A stretch of DNA of 64,000 nucleotides from Poriferisodalis sp965208925 (GTDB taxonomy: Bacteria > Actinomycetota > Acidimicrobiia > Acidimicrobiales > Poriferisodalaceae). The position numbers and the translations under genes were made by a program. Positions 36,642 through 45,699 of this stretch are shown piece after piece. Every line of letters starts with the position of its first letter. The first letter of the stretch is position 1. The notes beneath the pieces are model-generated. The model searched no databases, was not told the DNA's origin, and saw only the letters and a list, made by a program, of their open reading frames with translations. The stretch is from NCBI RefSeq assembly GCF_965208925.1, contig NZ_OZ242364.1, forward strand, positions 1,426,001 through 1,490,000. Reading direction: 5' to 3'.

Positions 36642-37706
36642 ATGGGTGGTGCTGTGGTGAACGGTGACGCCGTGATCTCGTGCCGCGATGTATGGAAGCT
36701 CTACGGCCCCGATCCCCAGCGGTTCCTCGAGCGCCACGACGGGGCGCCGTCGGTCGACGAGGTGAAGGACGCGGGCTACATCCCCGCGGTGGTGGCGGCG
36801 AGCCTCGACGTGATGCCGGGCGAGATCCTGGTGCTGATGGGCCTCAGCGGCTCGGGCAAGTCGACGCTGGTGCGGTGCCTGTCGCGCTTGGTCGAACCGA
36901 CCGCAGGCACTATCCACTTTGCGGGCGTTGATTTGCTGGCGGCATCGAGCCGTGAGCTGATCGACATGCGCCGGCACCGGATGGGCATGGTGTTCCAGCA
37001 CTTCGCGCTGTTCCCGCATCGCACCGTGGCCGAGAACATCACCTTCCCCCTCGAGGTGCAGGGAGTGGACGGGGCGACCCGCAGGGCGAGAGCCGAGGAG
37101 ATCCTTGCCTTGGTAGGGCTGGAGGGCCGTGGCGGCTACTACCCGCGGGAGCTCTCGGGCGGCCAGCAGCAGCGAGTGGGCATCGGCAGATCGTTGGCGG
37201 TGGAGCCCGACGTGTGGTTCCTCGACGAGCCGTTCTCTGCGCTGGACCCGCTGATCCGGCGCGAGATGCAGGACGAGTTCTTGCGCCTGCAGTCGGTGCT
37301 GCACAAGACGATCGTGTTCATCACCCACGACTTCAGCGAGGCGATCCGTCTGGCCGACCGCATCGCCATTCTCTACGAGGGCCAGATCGTGCAGCTCGGC
37401 AGCGCCGAAGACCTGGTGACGCAGCCGGCGACCGACTACGTGCGCAACTTCGCCCGCGATGTCCAGCGAGACCGGATCCTCACCGCGGCCAGCGTGATGG
37501 GGGCTGCGGCCGACGCCGCGCCGGACGCGGCAGCCGTTCCGGCCGATGCGGTGCTGCGGGACATCGCGGCCAGCGTGCTGAGTGCCTCGCAGAACCTCCG
37601 GGTCGTCGACGGCGCCGGCACGACGGTCGGCAGCCTGAGCCGCGACGCGGTGATCGATGCCATCTGGGGCGCCAACGGGTCCGAGGTGGGCAACTCGATT
37701 CGATGA
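36642..37706 (+). CDS. proV: Glycine betaine-type ABC importer ATPase, ProV/OpuAA type
   Basis: 354 aa. The N-terminal extension WKLYGPDPQRFLERHDG and EVKDAGYIPAVVAASLDV is specific to ProV-like ATPases. Walker A GLSGSGKST, Q loop VFQHFALFPHRTV, signature LSGGQQQRVGIGR, Walker B VWFLDEPFSALDPLIRREMQ and H loop ITHD are intact. Only a short, poorly conserved remnant of the regulatory CBS region follows (about 285-354), so osmotic gating by tandem CBS domains is doubtful. Overlaps the permease start by 4 bases. Confidence 0.92.
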   Translation: MGGAVVNGDAVISCRDVWKLYGPDPQRFLERHDGAPSVDEVKDAGYIPAVVAASLDVMPGEILVLMGLSGSGKSTLVRCLSRLVEPTAGTIHFAGVDLLAASSRELIDMRRHRMGMVFQHFALFPHRTVAENITFPLEVQGVDGATRRARAEEILALVGLEGRGGYYPRELSGGQQQRVGIGRSLAVEPDVWFLDEPFSALDPLIRREMQDEFLRLQSVLHKTIVFITHDFSEAIRLADRIAILYEGQIVQLGSAEDLVTQPATDYVRNFARDVQRDRILTAASVMGAAADAAPDAAAVPADAVLRDIAASVLSASQNLRVVDGAGTTVGSLSRDAVIDAIWGANGSEVGNSIR

Positions 37707-39733
37707 CCACAGCGACCGAGCCCGCTGCGGGGTCCGCCGCAGAGTCCGCTGGGCCACAAAGCCTGCTGGAGCGCATCGGCCGCCTGCGGGGCTGGCGCAT
37801 GGCGCTGCTGCTGGTGTCGCCCTACCTGGCCATACAGGTCTTCCACCAGGCGGCGCCGGGCTGGTTCCCCGATTTCCTGTCAAAGCTGGGCGAGTTCCGG
37901 TTCCTGCCCGATTGGGCCAACGAAGCGCTGCTGTACCTCAAGGACGAGCAGCTCTTGGGCCTGTTCAACGTCAAGGACGTCACCCGCACGGTCTCGGGCT
38001 GGCTGGAGTACCCGCTGGACCTCAGCGAGCAGCTGCTCATCGCGGGGGAGGGCCCGTTCGGCTTGGGCGCCGTGCCGTGGGTGGTGCTGGTGGGCCTGTT
38101 CGCGGTGGCGGGGGCGAAGTTCGGCGGCTGGCGGCTGGCGGTGGTGGCCGGCGGCTGCTCGCTCTACCTGGTGTTCTTCGACATCTGGGACGACTCCATG
38201 ATCACGCTGTCGATCGTGGTGGTGGTGGCCCCGCTGGCGGCCCTGTTCGGCTGGGCGGCCGGCCTGGCGGCGGCGAAGGCGAAGTGGTTCGAGGGCCTGC
38301 TGGTGCCGGTGCTCAACGTGATGCAGTCGATGCCGCACTTCTCCTACCTGCTGCCGATCTCGGTGTTCATCGGCATCGGCGACGAGGCCGGCGCCATCGC
38401 CACGATTTTGTTCGCCGTTCCCCCGATGGCCCGGCTCACCCTGCTGGGCCTGCAGACGGTGCCCACCGAAGTGCTCGAAGCGGGCCTCACGTCGGGCTGC
38501 ACCCGCTGGCAGATGCTGTGGAAGGTGGAGATGCCGGCGGCACGCCCGCAGCTGCTGGTGGGCGTGAACCAGGTGCTGATGCAGTGCTTCGGCATGACGG
38601 TGCTGGCCTCGTTCGTCGGCACCCGCGGGCTGGGTCTGCCGCTGCTGAACTTCCTGCAGAGCCTGCGGATCGGCAAGGCGCTGGAGTACGGCGTGGCCAT
38701 CGTGCTGATGGCCATCATGCTCGACCGGCTCAGCCAGGCCGCGGGCTCCCGCCGGCCCGAGCACGTCGACCTGTCGAAATCGTGGCTGGCACGCCATCCC
38801 TACTGGGTCGCGACCGCTGCGGTGGCCGCCGTCGGCACGGCCCTGGCCCAGCTCACCAGTCACGCCCAGCTGCTGCCGAAGAGCTGGACGATCAGCACGG
38901 CTCCGGTGTGGGAATGGCTGGTCGACTGGGTGCAGCTCAACCTGAAGACGCCGCTGGGCTATTTCCGCGACTTCATGATCACCGAGGTCCTGTTCCCGAT
39001 GCGCGACGGCTTCGGTTCCCTGCCGTGGATCGGCCTGCTGGTGCTGGCGGCGGCGGTCGGGTGGCGATTCGGCGGCTGGAAGCTCGCCGCGATGGTGTCG
39101 CTGTTCGTGGCGTACCTGGCGTTCTCCGGCTTCTGGATCGAGTCGATGGAGACGCTCTACCTGGTCGTGGCCGCGCTGATCGTCAGCGTGGCCATCGGCG
39201 TGCCGATCGGGGTGTTCGCCTCGACGTCGTCCCGGCGCTATGCCGCGGTGCAGGTCGTGCTGGACACATTCCAGGTGCTGCCGTCGTTCATCTACCTGAT
39301 CCCGGTGGTGATGCTGTTCCGGGTCGGCCCGGTCGCGGCGCTCACCGCCATCGTCATCTACGCCACCGTGCCCGCTGTGCGCTACACCATGCTCGGCCTG
39401 CGCAATGTGCCCCCCGACATGGTGGAAGCCGCGGAGATGTCGGGCTGCACCCGCTGGCAGCTCCTGCGCAAGGTCAAGTTCCCCATGGCCTTCCCCGAGA
39501 TCATGCTGGGGATGAACCAGGTGCTGCTGTTCGGGCTGCTGCTGGTGATCATCTCTGCGTTCATCGGGGGAATCGACGGCCTCGGCGACGAGATTTTGCT
39601 GGCCCGCACCGAGCAAGCCCTCGTCGGGGAGGGGCTGGTGGCCGGGTTCAACGTGGCCGTCATCGGGCTCACCGCGGATCAGCTCATCACCAACTACGCC
39701 CGGGAACGCAAGGCCCAGCTCGGCATCACCTGA
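37703..39733 (+). CDS. proW: Tandem-fused ProW-type permease
   Basis: 676 aa in one frame from the ATG at 37703. Two complete permease halves: the first has EAA loop EAGLTSGCTRWQMLWKVEMP, the second has EAAEMSGCTRWQLLRKVKFP. Each half is preceded by a similar aromatic lead (GGWRLAVVAGGCSLYLVFFD versus GGWKLAAMVSLFVAYLAFSG), so the gene arose by duplication and fusion. A single chain can therefore provide the whole channel that normally needs a ProW homodimer. An extra helix and a soluble stretch join the halves (about 355-430). Confidence 0.92.
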   Translation: MTTATEPAAGSAAESAGPQSLLERIGRLRGWRMALLLVSPYLAIQVFHQAAPGWFPDFLSKLGEFRFLPDWANEALLYLKDEQLLGLFNVKDVTRTVSGWLEYPLDLSEQLLIAGEGPFGLGAVPWVVLVGLFAVAGAKFGGWRLAVVAGGCSLYLVFFDIWDDSMITLSIVVVVAPLAALFGWAAGLAAAKAKWFEGLLVPVLNVMQSMPHFSYLLPISVFIGIGDEAGAIATILFAVPPMARLTLLGLQTVPTEVLEAGLTSGCTRWQMLWKVEMPAARPQLLVGVNQVLMQCFGMTVLASFVGTRGLGLPLLNFLQSLRIGKALEYGVAIVLMAIMLDRLSQAAGSRRPEHVDLSKSWLARHPYWVATAAVAAVGTALAQLTSHAQLLPKSWTISTAPVWEWLVDWVQLNLKTPLGYFRDFMITEVLFPMRDGFGSLPWIGLLVLAAAVGWRFGGWKLAAMVSLFVAYLAFSGFWIESMETLYLVVAALIVSVAIGVPIGVFASTSSRRYAAVQVVLDTFQVLPSFIYLIPVVMLFRVGPVAALTAIVIYATVPAVRYTMLGLRNVPPDMVEAAEMSGCTRWQLLRKVKFPMAFPEIMLGMNQVLLFGLLLVIISAFIGGIDGLGDEILLARTEQALVGEGLVAGFNVAVIGLTADQLITNYARERKAQLGIT

Positions 39734-39760
39734 CCGCTCGCGCGGCAGGTCGTCGGCCGG

Positions 39761-39795
39761 GTCAGCTGCGCTCGATGACCCCGCAGGCGTCGCGG
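39761..39795 (-). pseudogene. Remnant of a superoxide dismutase 3' end
   Basis: 33 of 35 bases match 40680-40714, the end of the Cu/Zn superoxide dismutase gene, offset 919 bases. In the minus-strand frame it still reads ACGVIERS-stop, preceded by RD where the dismutase has RV. It lies just after the dienelactone hydrolase gene, so that gene is bracketed by the dismutase tail and this duplicate. Confidence 0.75.
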
Positions 39796-39822
39796 CCGAG
39801 GGCCGCACGCTCGGCCTGGGCG

Positions 39823-40581
39823 TCAGGCGTTGCTGCCGAGATGCTCGCCGAACATGGCGAACGCAGTGGCGTACGAGCGGGCGGCGCCCTCGGGGTGATA
39901 CGCGTGCCCGCCCGGCACGGCGAACCCGTGGTCGGCGCCCTCGATCACATCAGTGCTGCCCCGGTCACCGAGCTCGGTGACGGCGTCGAGCAGGGGCTGG
40001 TTCTCTTCGAGCGACGCAAGCTGATCGGCGGCGCCCTGTGCCATGTGCAGCCGCCCCGTCATCGTGGGTACCGACAGATGCGGCGAGTTGGGCTCGGACG
40101 TCACGCAGAACGAGGGATGCAGCCCCACGCCGGCGACGAAGGTGTTCGAGCGGCCGGCGAGTGTGCGCACCACGGTGCGCGCCCCGATGCAGTAGCCGAT
40201 GCATCCGGCGTTGACGGTGTCCACCGCCGGGTCGTCGTGCAGCGAGGCCAGCGCCACCGCGATGTCTGCGTCGACCATGTCGTCGGTGGTGCCCAGCAGC
40301 AGGCCCAGGAATTCCTGCATAGCGGGGGAGTCGGGGCCCTCGGCGAAGAGCGCAGCGATGTCGAACGTCAGCCACGGTCCGTTGCGCCAGTACCGGTCAG
40401 GCACCGCAACGCAGAAACCCTCGCTGGCGATGGCGTCTGCGGCTTCACGCGATCCGTCGTCGAATCCCGGTCCGTGATGGAAGAACATCACCAGCGGGAA
40501 CGGGCCGTCGCCGTCCGGTCGGGCGATGTACAGCCCAAGCTGTCCGTCGCCAGTGTCCAGTTCGCGTCGTTCAGTGTGCAT
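39823..40581 (-). CDS. Dienelactone hydrolase family protein
   Basis: 252 aa, alpha/beta hydrolase with a Cys nucleophile: GYCIGA with Cys131, where esterases have Ser. FFHHGPGFDDGSREAADAIA carries the oxyanion region, PDRYWRNG follows the second strand, and GADHGFAVPGG supplies the His. Typical for dienelactone (carboxymethylenebutenolide) hydrolases of aromatic degradation, though most genomic relatives have unknown substrates. Same strand as the dismutase gene, 99 bases downstream of it. Confidence 0.9.
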   Translation of the reverse strand: MHTERRELDTGDGQLGLYIARPDGDGPFPLVMFFHHGPGFDDGSREAADAIASEGFCVAVPDRYWRNGPWLTFDIAALFAEGPDSPAMQEFLGLLLGTTDDMVDADIAVALASLHDDPAVDTVNAGCIGYCIGARTVVRTLAGRSNTFVAGVGLHPSFCVTSEPNSPHLSVPTMTGRLHMAQGAADQLASLEENQPLLDAVTELGDRGSTDVIEGADHGFAVPGGHAYHPEGAARSYATAFAMFGEHLGSNA

Positions 40582-40680
40582 GCGGCCCCCTAGCGAGATA
40601 TGCGCCCGCGCACGGTAACCGTTCCCCCATGGCGGGCACGACGCCTCGTCGGCGAGTCGTCGGGAAACCCAACGAGAGTG

Positions 40681-41229
40681 TCAGCTGCGCTCGATGACGC
40701 CGCAGGCGACGCGGTCGCCGGCGCCCGGTTCGGGTCCGTAGGAGTCCGGCTTCGCGTGAATGATGATCGCCGAACCATCGGAGTCGAATATGGAAGTCTC
40801 GGCGTCTGCTGCGAGCGTCACGAGATCGGTGAAGACATCCGCCCGGGCGGTGCCGTCGCCGGCTGCATGAAGGTTCGGAAGATCGCCGCCGTGCCGTCCA
40901 TCGGGATCCATGAATCCGTGACCTTGTCCGCCGGGAGCAAAGTGCCCGCCTGCAGCGCTGAAGTCCGGCGTGCAGGCACCAATGGTGTGGATGTGGAATC
41001 CGTGAGCGCCCGGCGTCAACCCGCTGATGTCGGCGGAGATCAGCACGCCGTTCGGCCCTTGCTCCAGCGTGACGGTGCCCATCGGCGATCCGTCAGCACC
41101 CGACATCGTTGCCGCTGCCCGCTGGCCGACACCGGCGATGTCGTTGCTGTCGTCGTCGCTGCAAGCAGCGAGGCTCAACACCACGAGCAGTCCCGCCATC
41201 GTCCCGATGAGCGTCTTCTGGAAGCGCAT
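40681..41229 (-). CDS. sodC: Cu/Zn superoxide dismutase lipoprotein
   Basis: 182 aa from the ATG at 41229. Lipobox LSLAAC anchors it outside the membrane, where it would remove superoxide. Metal ligands are visible: GFHIHTIG, GGHFAPGGQGHG, the zinc loop RHGGDLPN and the last copper His in IIIHAKPD; the disulfide Cys pair is GAC-TPDF and ACGVIERS. GFHIHTIGACTPDFSAAGGH is a canonical signature. The domain is compact, with few insertions. Confidence 0.95.
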   Translation of the reverse strand: MRFQKTLIGTMAGLLVVLSLAACSDDDSNDIAGVGQRAAATMSGADGSPMGTVTLEQGPNGVLISADISGLTPGAHGFHIHTIGACTPDFSAAGGHFAPGGQGHGFMDPDGRHGGDLPNLHAAGDGTARADVFTDLVTLAADAETSIFDSDGSAIIIHAKPDSYGPEPGAGDRVACGVIERS

Positions 41230-41330
41230 ACCCGATCCTGTCTGCCGATTCGGCCGCAAACCCCGACCACGCTAGATCACGCCCTGGCGGCGCTAGGGAT
41301 GAGGGCACGGCGCACATCTACAGTGGCCGC

Positions 41331-44084
41331 GTGGACCGCTCAAAGTACTCGCAACTATCCTCTGGCGGGCACTGGAATCGGGTGGCGCTGATTGTCTTGG
41401 CGGGGGCACTCATCGCTGCCGCCTGCGTCTCTGAGAAGCTGCCCGGCGACACCGCAGACGAAGCGGCGTCTACGTCCACGAGCGAGGTGCCAGCCGAGGG
41501 CGACGAGGCGCTTCCCGACGAACAGGAGTCCGTCAGCGGTGCAGTCGAGACTGACGCCGAACTCCGCATCGATCTCCCCGATGCGGTCACCGTTGCCGCG
41601 GGATACTTCAATGCGTGCACGCTGTCGCTTGATGGCGCCTTGGCCTGCTGGGGCGCCAACAGCAACGGCGAAGCCGAACCGCCGGACGGCGAGTTCGTAT
41701 CGGTGTCGATGGGAGGTCGCATTGCGTGCGGCCTCCGCACCACCGCCGACGTAGCGTGCTGGGGCTCGAACGCGGCAGGCCAGACGGACGCTCCTGCTGG
41801 GAAGTTCGTTGCGATCGCCGCCGGCGACGACGCCGCGTGCGGCATCCGCCCCGACCGCACACTCGCCTGCTGGGGTTCGACAGCAGCAGGTGACGAGCCA
41901 CCCCCGGCGGGTTCGTTCAGCAAGGTGTCGCTCGGCGTGTCCCACGCATGCGCGCTGCGGACTGATCGCACCGTTGCGTGCTGGGGACACCTCGAGCATG
42001 CCGAGTTGTCGGTGCCCGCAGGAAGCTTCATCGATGTAGCGAGCGGGCCATTTCACTCGTGCGCAGTACGCGACGACCAGAGCGTCACCTGCTGGGGTTT
42101 GAATACGTCGCTTCTCTCCAGTGTTCCCAGCGGCACCTTCACCCAGGTCTCGGTGGGCGCCGGGCACGCCTGCGCACTCGGCACGAGAGGCGAGGTGACG
42201 TGCTGGGGTGAGAATTCCGCCGGTGCGGCCGATCCGCCTGCGGGGCGCTTCGCGTCGGTGACGGCTGGCTCTCAGCAATCGTGCGCTGTGGGCATCGACG
42301 ACGTCGTGACGTGCTGGGGCTACCGGATCGATGATCTCGTCGACGTGCCGCCCGGCAAGTACACGGCCGTTTCGGCTGCATTCCGGCACAGCTGCGCTGT
42401 CCGGGCAGATGGTCAGGTCGATTGCTGGGGTGCCTGGCCGACTTCTCCGCCTGAGTTCCCGCCAGGCCGGTACACGGCAATCGAGGCCAGCCTCCCGTGG
42501 TCGTGCGCGATCCGGGTCGATGGAGCGGCGGTGTGCCGCAGCTATGGCTCATACGGGGGCATCGAGCCTCCGCGGGAGCGGTTCACCGAGGTCGTTGCCG
42601 GGCACGTCGGCGGATGCGGGCTGCATCTCGATGGGACAGTGACCTGCTGGGACGAGAATGGCACTCGGCTCGCGGACGCACCTCACGGCGCGTTCGTCCA
42701 GATCGCTGCAGCTGCGCATGTCGTGTGCGGGTTGCGGCCCGAGGGGAACATCTCGTGTTGGGGCTCCGATGAGCACGGCACGGCGTCGCCGCCCGCGGGC
42801 GGCGAGTTCCTCCAGCTCGCTGCGGGGAGTCATCACGCGTGTGCCGTGGCATTCGGAAGCCGGGTGGAGTGCTGGGGCGATGCGTCGGGCGGCAAGACCG
42901 ACCCGCCCGACGGGCTGTATCGCTATGTGGACGTGGCTGCCGACTATGCGTGTGCCGTGCGCGTCGACGGGGCCATCGTCTGCTGGGGCGAAGGCGTGGT
43001 CGGCGAGGCGGGCGCACCGAGCGGGGTGTTCGGGAGAGTCTCGGTGGGAGACGGCCACGCCTGCGCGACCCGGTCTGATGCCACAGTGGCGTGCTGGCTG
43101 ACTCGGGCTGTCGGAACGCCGGCGGCTGTCGAGGCATTGGGACCAGGCGGCCTCGACGACCTTGACGAGAGCGACGGCGACGTCGAGTACGTGTCCGGCG
43201 TACTCGACCCGCTGACGAGCCCGGAGGCACTCGTCGCCATCGTCACACAGGTGCTGGAGAGCGATGTCGATGAGCCCGTGCGCTCCCACAGCGTCGCCGA
43301 CCTCGGCCCGTTCGGCTGGTCATTCGAGATCAGCGAGTACGACGGGGAGTTCAACGAGTGGACGATCTCGCTGCGAGGCAGTCCCGGTGACGACCCGGAA
43401 GACATGCTCGGCAACGAGTTCCTCACGGTGGACGGCACGGTGTACATGCGTCTGCGTATTCCCGAGGCGATCCGTCGCGGATCGGGCATCGAGATTCCGT
43501 CGGGTTGGTTCACCGTGGGCCGCGCCACGATGGAGTACCTCGGATTCGACTGCGGGCCGGCAGAGGGGAGTCCGGGCTCTGACGGTGACGAGGGCGGTGA
43601 TGAGTGCGTCCTTCCCGAGGCCGATGACTACTTCGCGGACTACGTGCTCGACGCGGTCATCATCGGCGACGCGGAGATTCGCGGGGTTCCGACGACAGGC
43701 GTTCTGGCGACGCTGGACGCGGCCGCGGCAGGCCTGGTGCCGTCTGACAGCGTGGAGGAGGGCAGCCTCGCGGACGTGCTGAGCGGCATTACGCCAGAGG
43801 AACTCACGATCGAGCTCTGGCTGGACAAGCATCTGCGGATTCACCGGTCGGTCCTGACCGAGACCATGGACTGGCAGGCGCTGTCCGAACGGTTCGGCGT
43901 GGATTTCACGGCGCTGCCCGACGAGATCGTGACGACCACAGACTTCTACGACTTCGGTGCCGAGATCGACCTTCGGGCACCGAGGCCGTCGGAGATCGAG
44001 GGCGAGTTCGGCGAGTGGCTCGACGAGATTGAGCTCCGGTTCGGACCCGAGGTGCGAGGCCAGCTCGAATCGCTGCTCGTTTGA
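41331..44084 (+). CDS. RCC1-repeat lipoprotein with C-terminal lipoprotein-like domain
   Basis: 917 aa from the GTG at 41331. Lipobox LIAAAC near residue 34; a Thr/Ser/Glu linker follows. From about 83 to 600 there are 14 tandem repeats of 35-39 residues with pattern (F/Y)-x-x-V-x-x-G-x-x-H-x-C-A-(L/V)-R-x-D-x-x-V-x-CWG, short RCC1-type blades likely to form two seven-bladed propellers. Almost every repeat holds two Cys. The C-terminal 290 residues (for example TVDGTVYMRLRIPEAI, EELTIELWLDKHLRIHRSVL) resemble the LppX/LprG-type lipid-carrier fold. Extracellular, function unknown. Confidence 0.85.
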   Translation: MDRSKYSQLSSGGHWNRVALIVLAGALIAAACVSEKLPGDTADEAASTSTSEVPAEGDEALPDEQESVSGAVETDAELRIDLPDAVTVAAGYFNACTLSLDGALACWGANSNGEAEPPDGEFVSVSMGGRIACGLRTTADVACWGSNAAGQTDAPAGKFVAIAAGDDAACGIRPDRTLACWGSTAAGDEPPPAGSFSKVSLGVSHACALRTDRTVACWGHLEHAELSVPAGSFIDVASGPFHSCAVRDDQSVTCWGLNTSLLSSVPSGTFTQVSVGAGHACALGTRGEVTCWGENSAGAADPPAGRFASVTAGSQQSCAVGIDDVVTCWGYRIDDLVDVPPGKYTAVSAAFRHSCAVRADGQVDCWGAWPTSPPEFPPGRYTAIEASLPWSCAIRVDGAAVCRSYGSYGGIEPPRERFTEVVAGHVGGCGLHLDGTVTCWDENGTRLADAPHGAFVQIAAAAHVVCGLRPEGNISCWGSDEHGTASPPAGGEFLQLAAGSHHACAVAFGSRVECWGDASGGKTDPPDGLYRYVDVAADYACAVRVDGAIVCWGEGVVGEAGAPSGVFGRVSVGDGHACATRSDATVACWLTRAVGTPAAVEALGPGGLDDLDESDGDVEYVSGVLDPLTSPEALVAIVTQVLESDVDEPVRSHSVADLGPFGWSFEISEYDGEFNEWTISLRGSPGDDPEDMLGNEFLTVDGTVYMRLRIPEAIRRGSGIEIPSGWFTVGRATMEYLGFDCGPAEGSPGSDGDEGGDECVLPEADDYFADYVLDAVIIGDAEIRGVPTTGVLATLDAAAAGLVPSDSVEEGSLADVLSGITPEELTIELWLDKHLRIHRSVLTETMDWQALSERFGVDFTALPDEIVTTTDFYDFGAEIDLRAPRPSEIEGEFGEWLDEIELRFGPEVRGQLESLLV

Positions 44085-44137
44085 GCCTGACGGGCAGCCC
44101 GGAGAGCGGCCGATCGGCCGCGACAATGGGGGTTGTC

Positions 44138-44542
44138 ATGGCGGCATCCGCGAGGTTCGAGCAGGTCACGCTGGCGGGGATCGCCGCGCTGCATCTCGGC
44201 GTCGGGTTGACGCACACCTACGGCCATGCCGCTGCAGATGTGCCGATTCCGGCTGCGCAGCTCGTCTACATCGTTGTGGTGGTGACGCTGCTGCCGCTGG
44301 CCGCGGTGTGGCTGGCGTTCCGTCGCAGCGTCCGGCTGGGCGCTGCGCTGTTCGCCGCGTCGATGTATGCGTCGTTCGTGTTCGGCTACCTGCTGCACTT
44401 CGTTCTCGACACGCCAGACCTGCACTCGAACGTGATCGGCGACGGCGCGGGTGTGTTCTTCCACACCGCACTGAGCCTGGCGCTCATCGAGTTCGTCGGG
44501 TTCGCGGTCGGGCTGGTCGCTGCAGTCCGCCGCACCCGCTGA
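44138..44542 (+). CDS. Small four-helix membrane protein
   Basis: 134 aa from the ATG at 44138, behind GGGGG; an ATG at 44126 is the alternative. Four hydrophobic helices of about 20 residues fill the protein (VTLAGIAALHLGVGLTH, LVYIVVVVTLLPLAAVWLAF, LGAALFAASMYASFVFGYLL, FFHTALSLALIEFVGFAVGL). His residues in the first three helices (HLGVGLTHTYGH, LLHFVLD) may be functional. No firm family. Confidence 0.7.
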   Translation: MAASARFEQVTLAGIAALHLGVGLTHTYGHAAADVPIPAAQLVYIVVVVTLLPLAAVWLAFRRSVRLGAALFAASMYASFVFGYLLHFVLDTPDLHSNVIGDGAGVFFHTALSLALIEFVGFAVGLVAAVRRTR

Positions 44543-44564
44543 CAGCTGCGCAGCCGCCGAGCCG

Positions 44565-45566
44565 CTAGGCGGCGTTCACCTGGGGCAGGATCTCGTCGTT
44601 GAGCTGGCGGAGGTCGTCGAGCGTTTTCGAAACCGGCACATCGGCGAACGGCGGCCAGATGAGGGGCATGGTCATGCCGGCAGCCTTCAGCTCGATCAGG
44701 TTCTGCGTGATCTGATCGGCGGTGCCTGCCAGCAGGTTCGTCAGCTTGCCGTTGCGGGCCTGATCGGTCGGCTCGTCGGTGATCACGAACCAGCACATGC
44801 TGGAGATCTCCATGTCGTCGACGCTGTGCGAGCTGTCGAGCTTGTCGAGCTCGTCGCCGAAGGCGGTGAGCCACTCGGTCAGTTCCTCGGGCGTGTCCTG
44901 GATGCCGATCCAGCCCGACAGGTTGTACTGGGCCACTCGCTTGGCGGAGATGGCCGGGTTGCGCAGGCCGCTCATGAAGATCGGTGGATGCGGGTCTTGC
45001 AGCGGCTTGTGGCCGAAGCCGCTGGGGCCGAAGTCGGCGAACTCGCCGTGGTACTCGAACAGGTCGTTCGTCCAGATGCCCAGGCAGATCTCGATGGTCT
45101 CGCGCACGTGCTTGTGCCGCTTCGGGAACAGGTGCGACGCGCTTGCGGCAGCGAACTCCTCGGGCATCCAGCCCGAGCCGACGCCGACGTTGACGCGCCC
45201 GTTCGACAGGTGATCCACCGTGGCGATCTCGGCAGCGAACACGCCGGGCGAGCGGTAGGGCGTGTCGGTGATGCTCATGCCGATGCGGCACTTCGAGGTC
45301 TTGGCGGCGAGCCAGGGGATGAGCGGCCAGCCCTGGAACCACTGGCCGCGGGCCGAGACGGGGAGCTGCGTGGGGAACTGCTCCATCATCCCGAACGGGT
45401 ACTCGAGCTCGCCGCGGTCGGAGACCTCGGGCACGACGATGCGGTCGAGCGTCCAGATCGAGTCGAAGTCGAGTTCTTCGGCGAGGTCGGTGAGGTCCTC
45501 GAGCTCCTGGACGGTCACGTGGTCACGGAAGTTCGGCAAGTACAACGCCAGCTTCATGTCAGCCAT
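44565..45566 (-). CDS. LLM-class flavin-dependent oxidoreductase
   Basis: 333 aa from the ATG at 45566 behind GGGGGA. MKLALYLPNFRDHVTVQEL, SITDTPYRSPGVFAAEIATV, HLSNGRVNVGVGSGWMPEEF and the NPAISAKRVAQYNLSGW segment are those of luciferase-like F420/FMN enzymes. HLSNGR--VGVGSG is the flavin loop. It stands alone between unrelated genes, so its substrate is open; sequence similarity to the LLM enzyme at 27955 is limited to fold motifs. Confidence 0.9.
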   Translation of the reverse strand: MADMKLALYLPNFRDHVTVQELEDLTDLAEELDFDSIWTLDRIVVPEVSDRGELEYPFGMMEQFPTQLPVSARGQWFQGWPLIPWLAAKTSKCRIGMSITDTPYRSPGVFAAEIATVDHLSNGRVNVGVGSGWMPEEFAAASASHLFPKRHKHVRETIEICLGIWTNDLFEYHGEFADFGPSGFGHKPLQDPHPPIFMSGLRNPAISAKRVAQYNLSGWIGIQDTPEELTEWLTAFGDELDKLDSSHSVDDMEISSMCWFVITDEPTDQARNGKLTNLLAGTADQITQNLIELKAAGMTMPLIWPPFADVPVSKTLDDLRQLNDEILPQVNAA

Positions 45567-45699
45567 GTCTGATTCCCCCTGTTCGTGCGGCAGCACCGAA
45601 CGCCGCCGCCGACACGCCGAACGCTAGGAACCGCGCCTCGCCACGGTCAAGCCGATGTCCCCGGCGGCTTGGCGGGACGTTTGTTGTCTTGCGGGTGCG

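Noticed and set aside
37657..40593. Plus-strand open frame of 978 codons
   Set aside because: Shadow of the ProW fusion and of the antisense of the dienelactone hydrolase; product is Gly/Arg/Ala/Pro-rich and unlike any protein.
41570..43120. Repetitive DNA that might be a CRISPR array
   Set aside because: The periodicity of about 110 bases is coding, from RCC1 protein repeats in one frame; repeats are diverged and there are no unique spacers.
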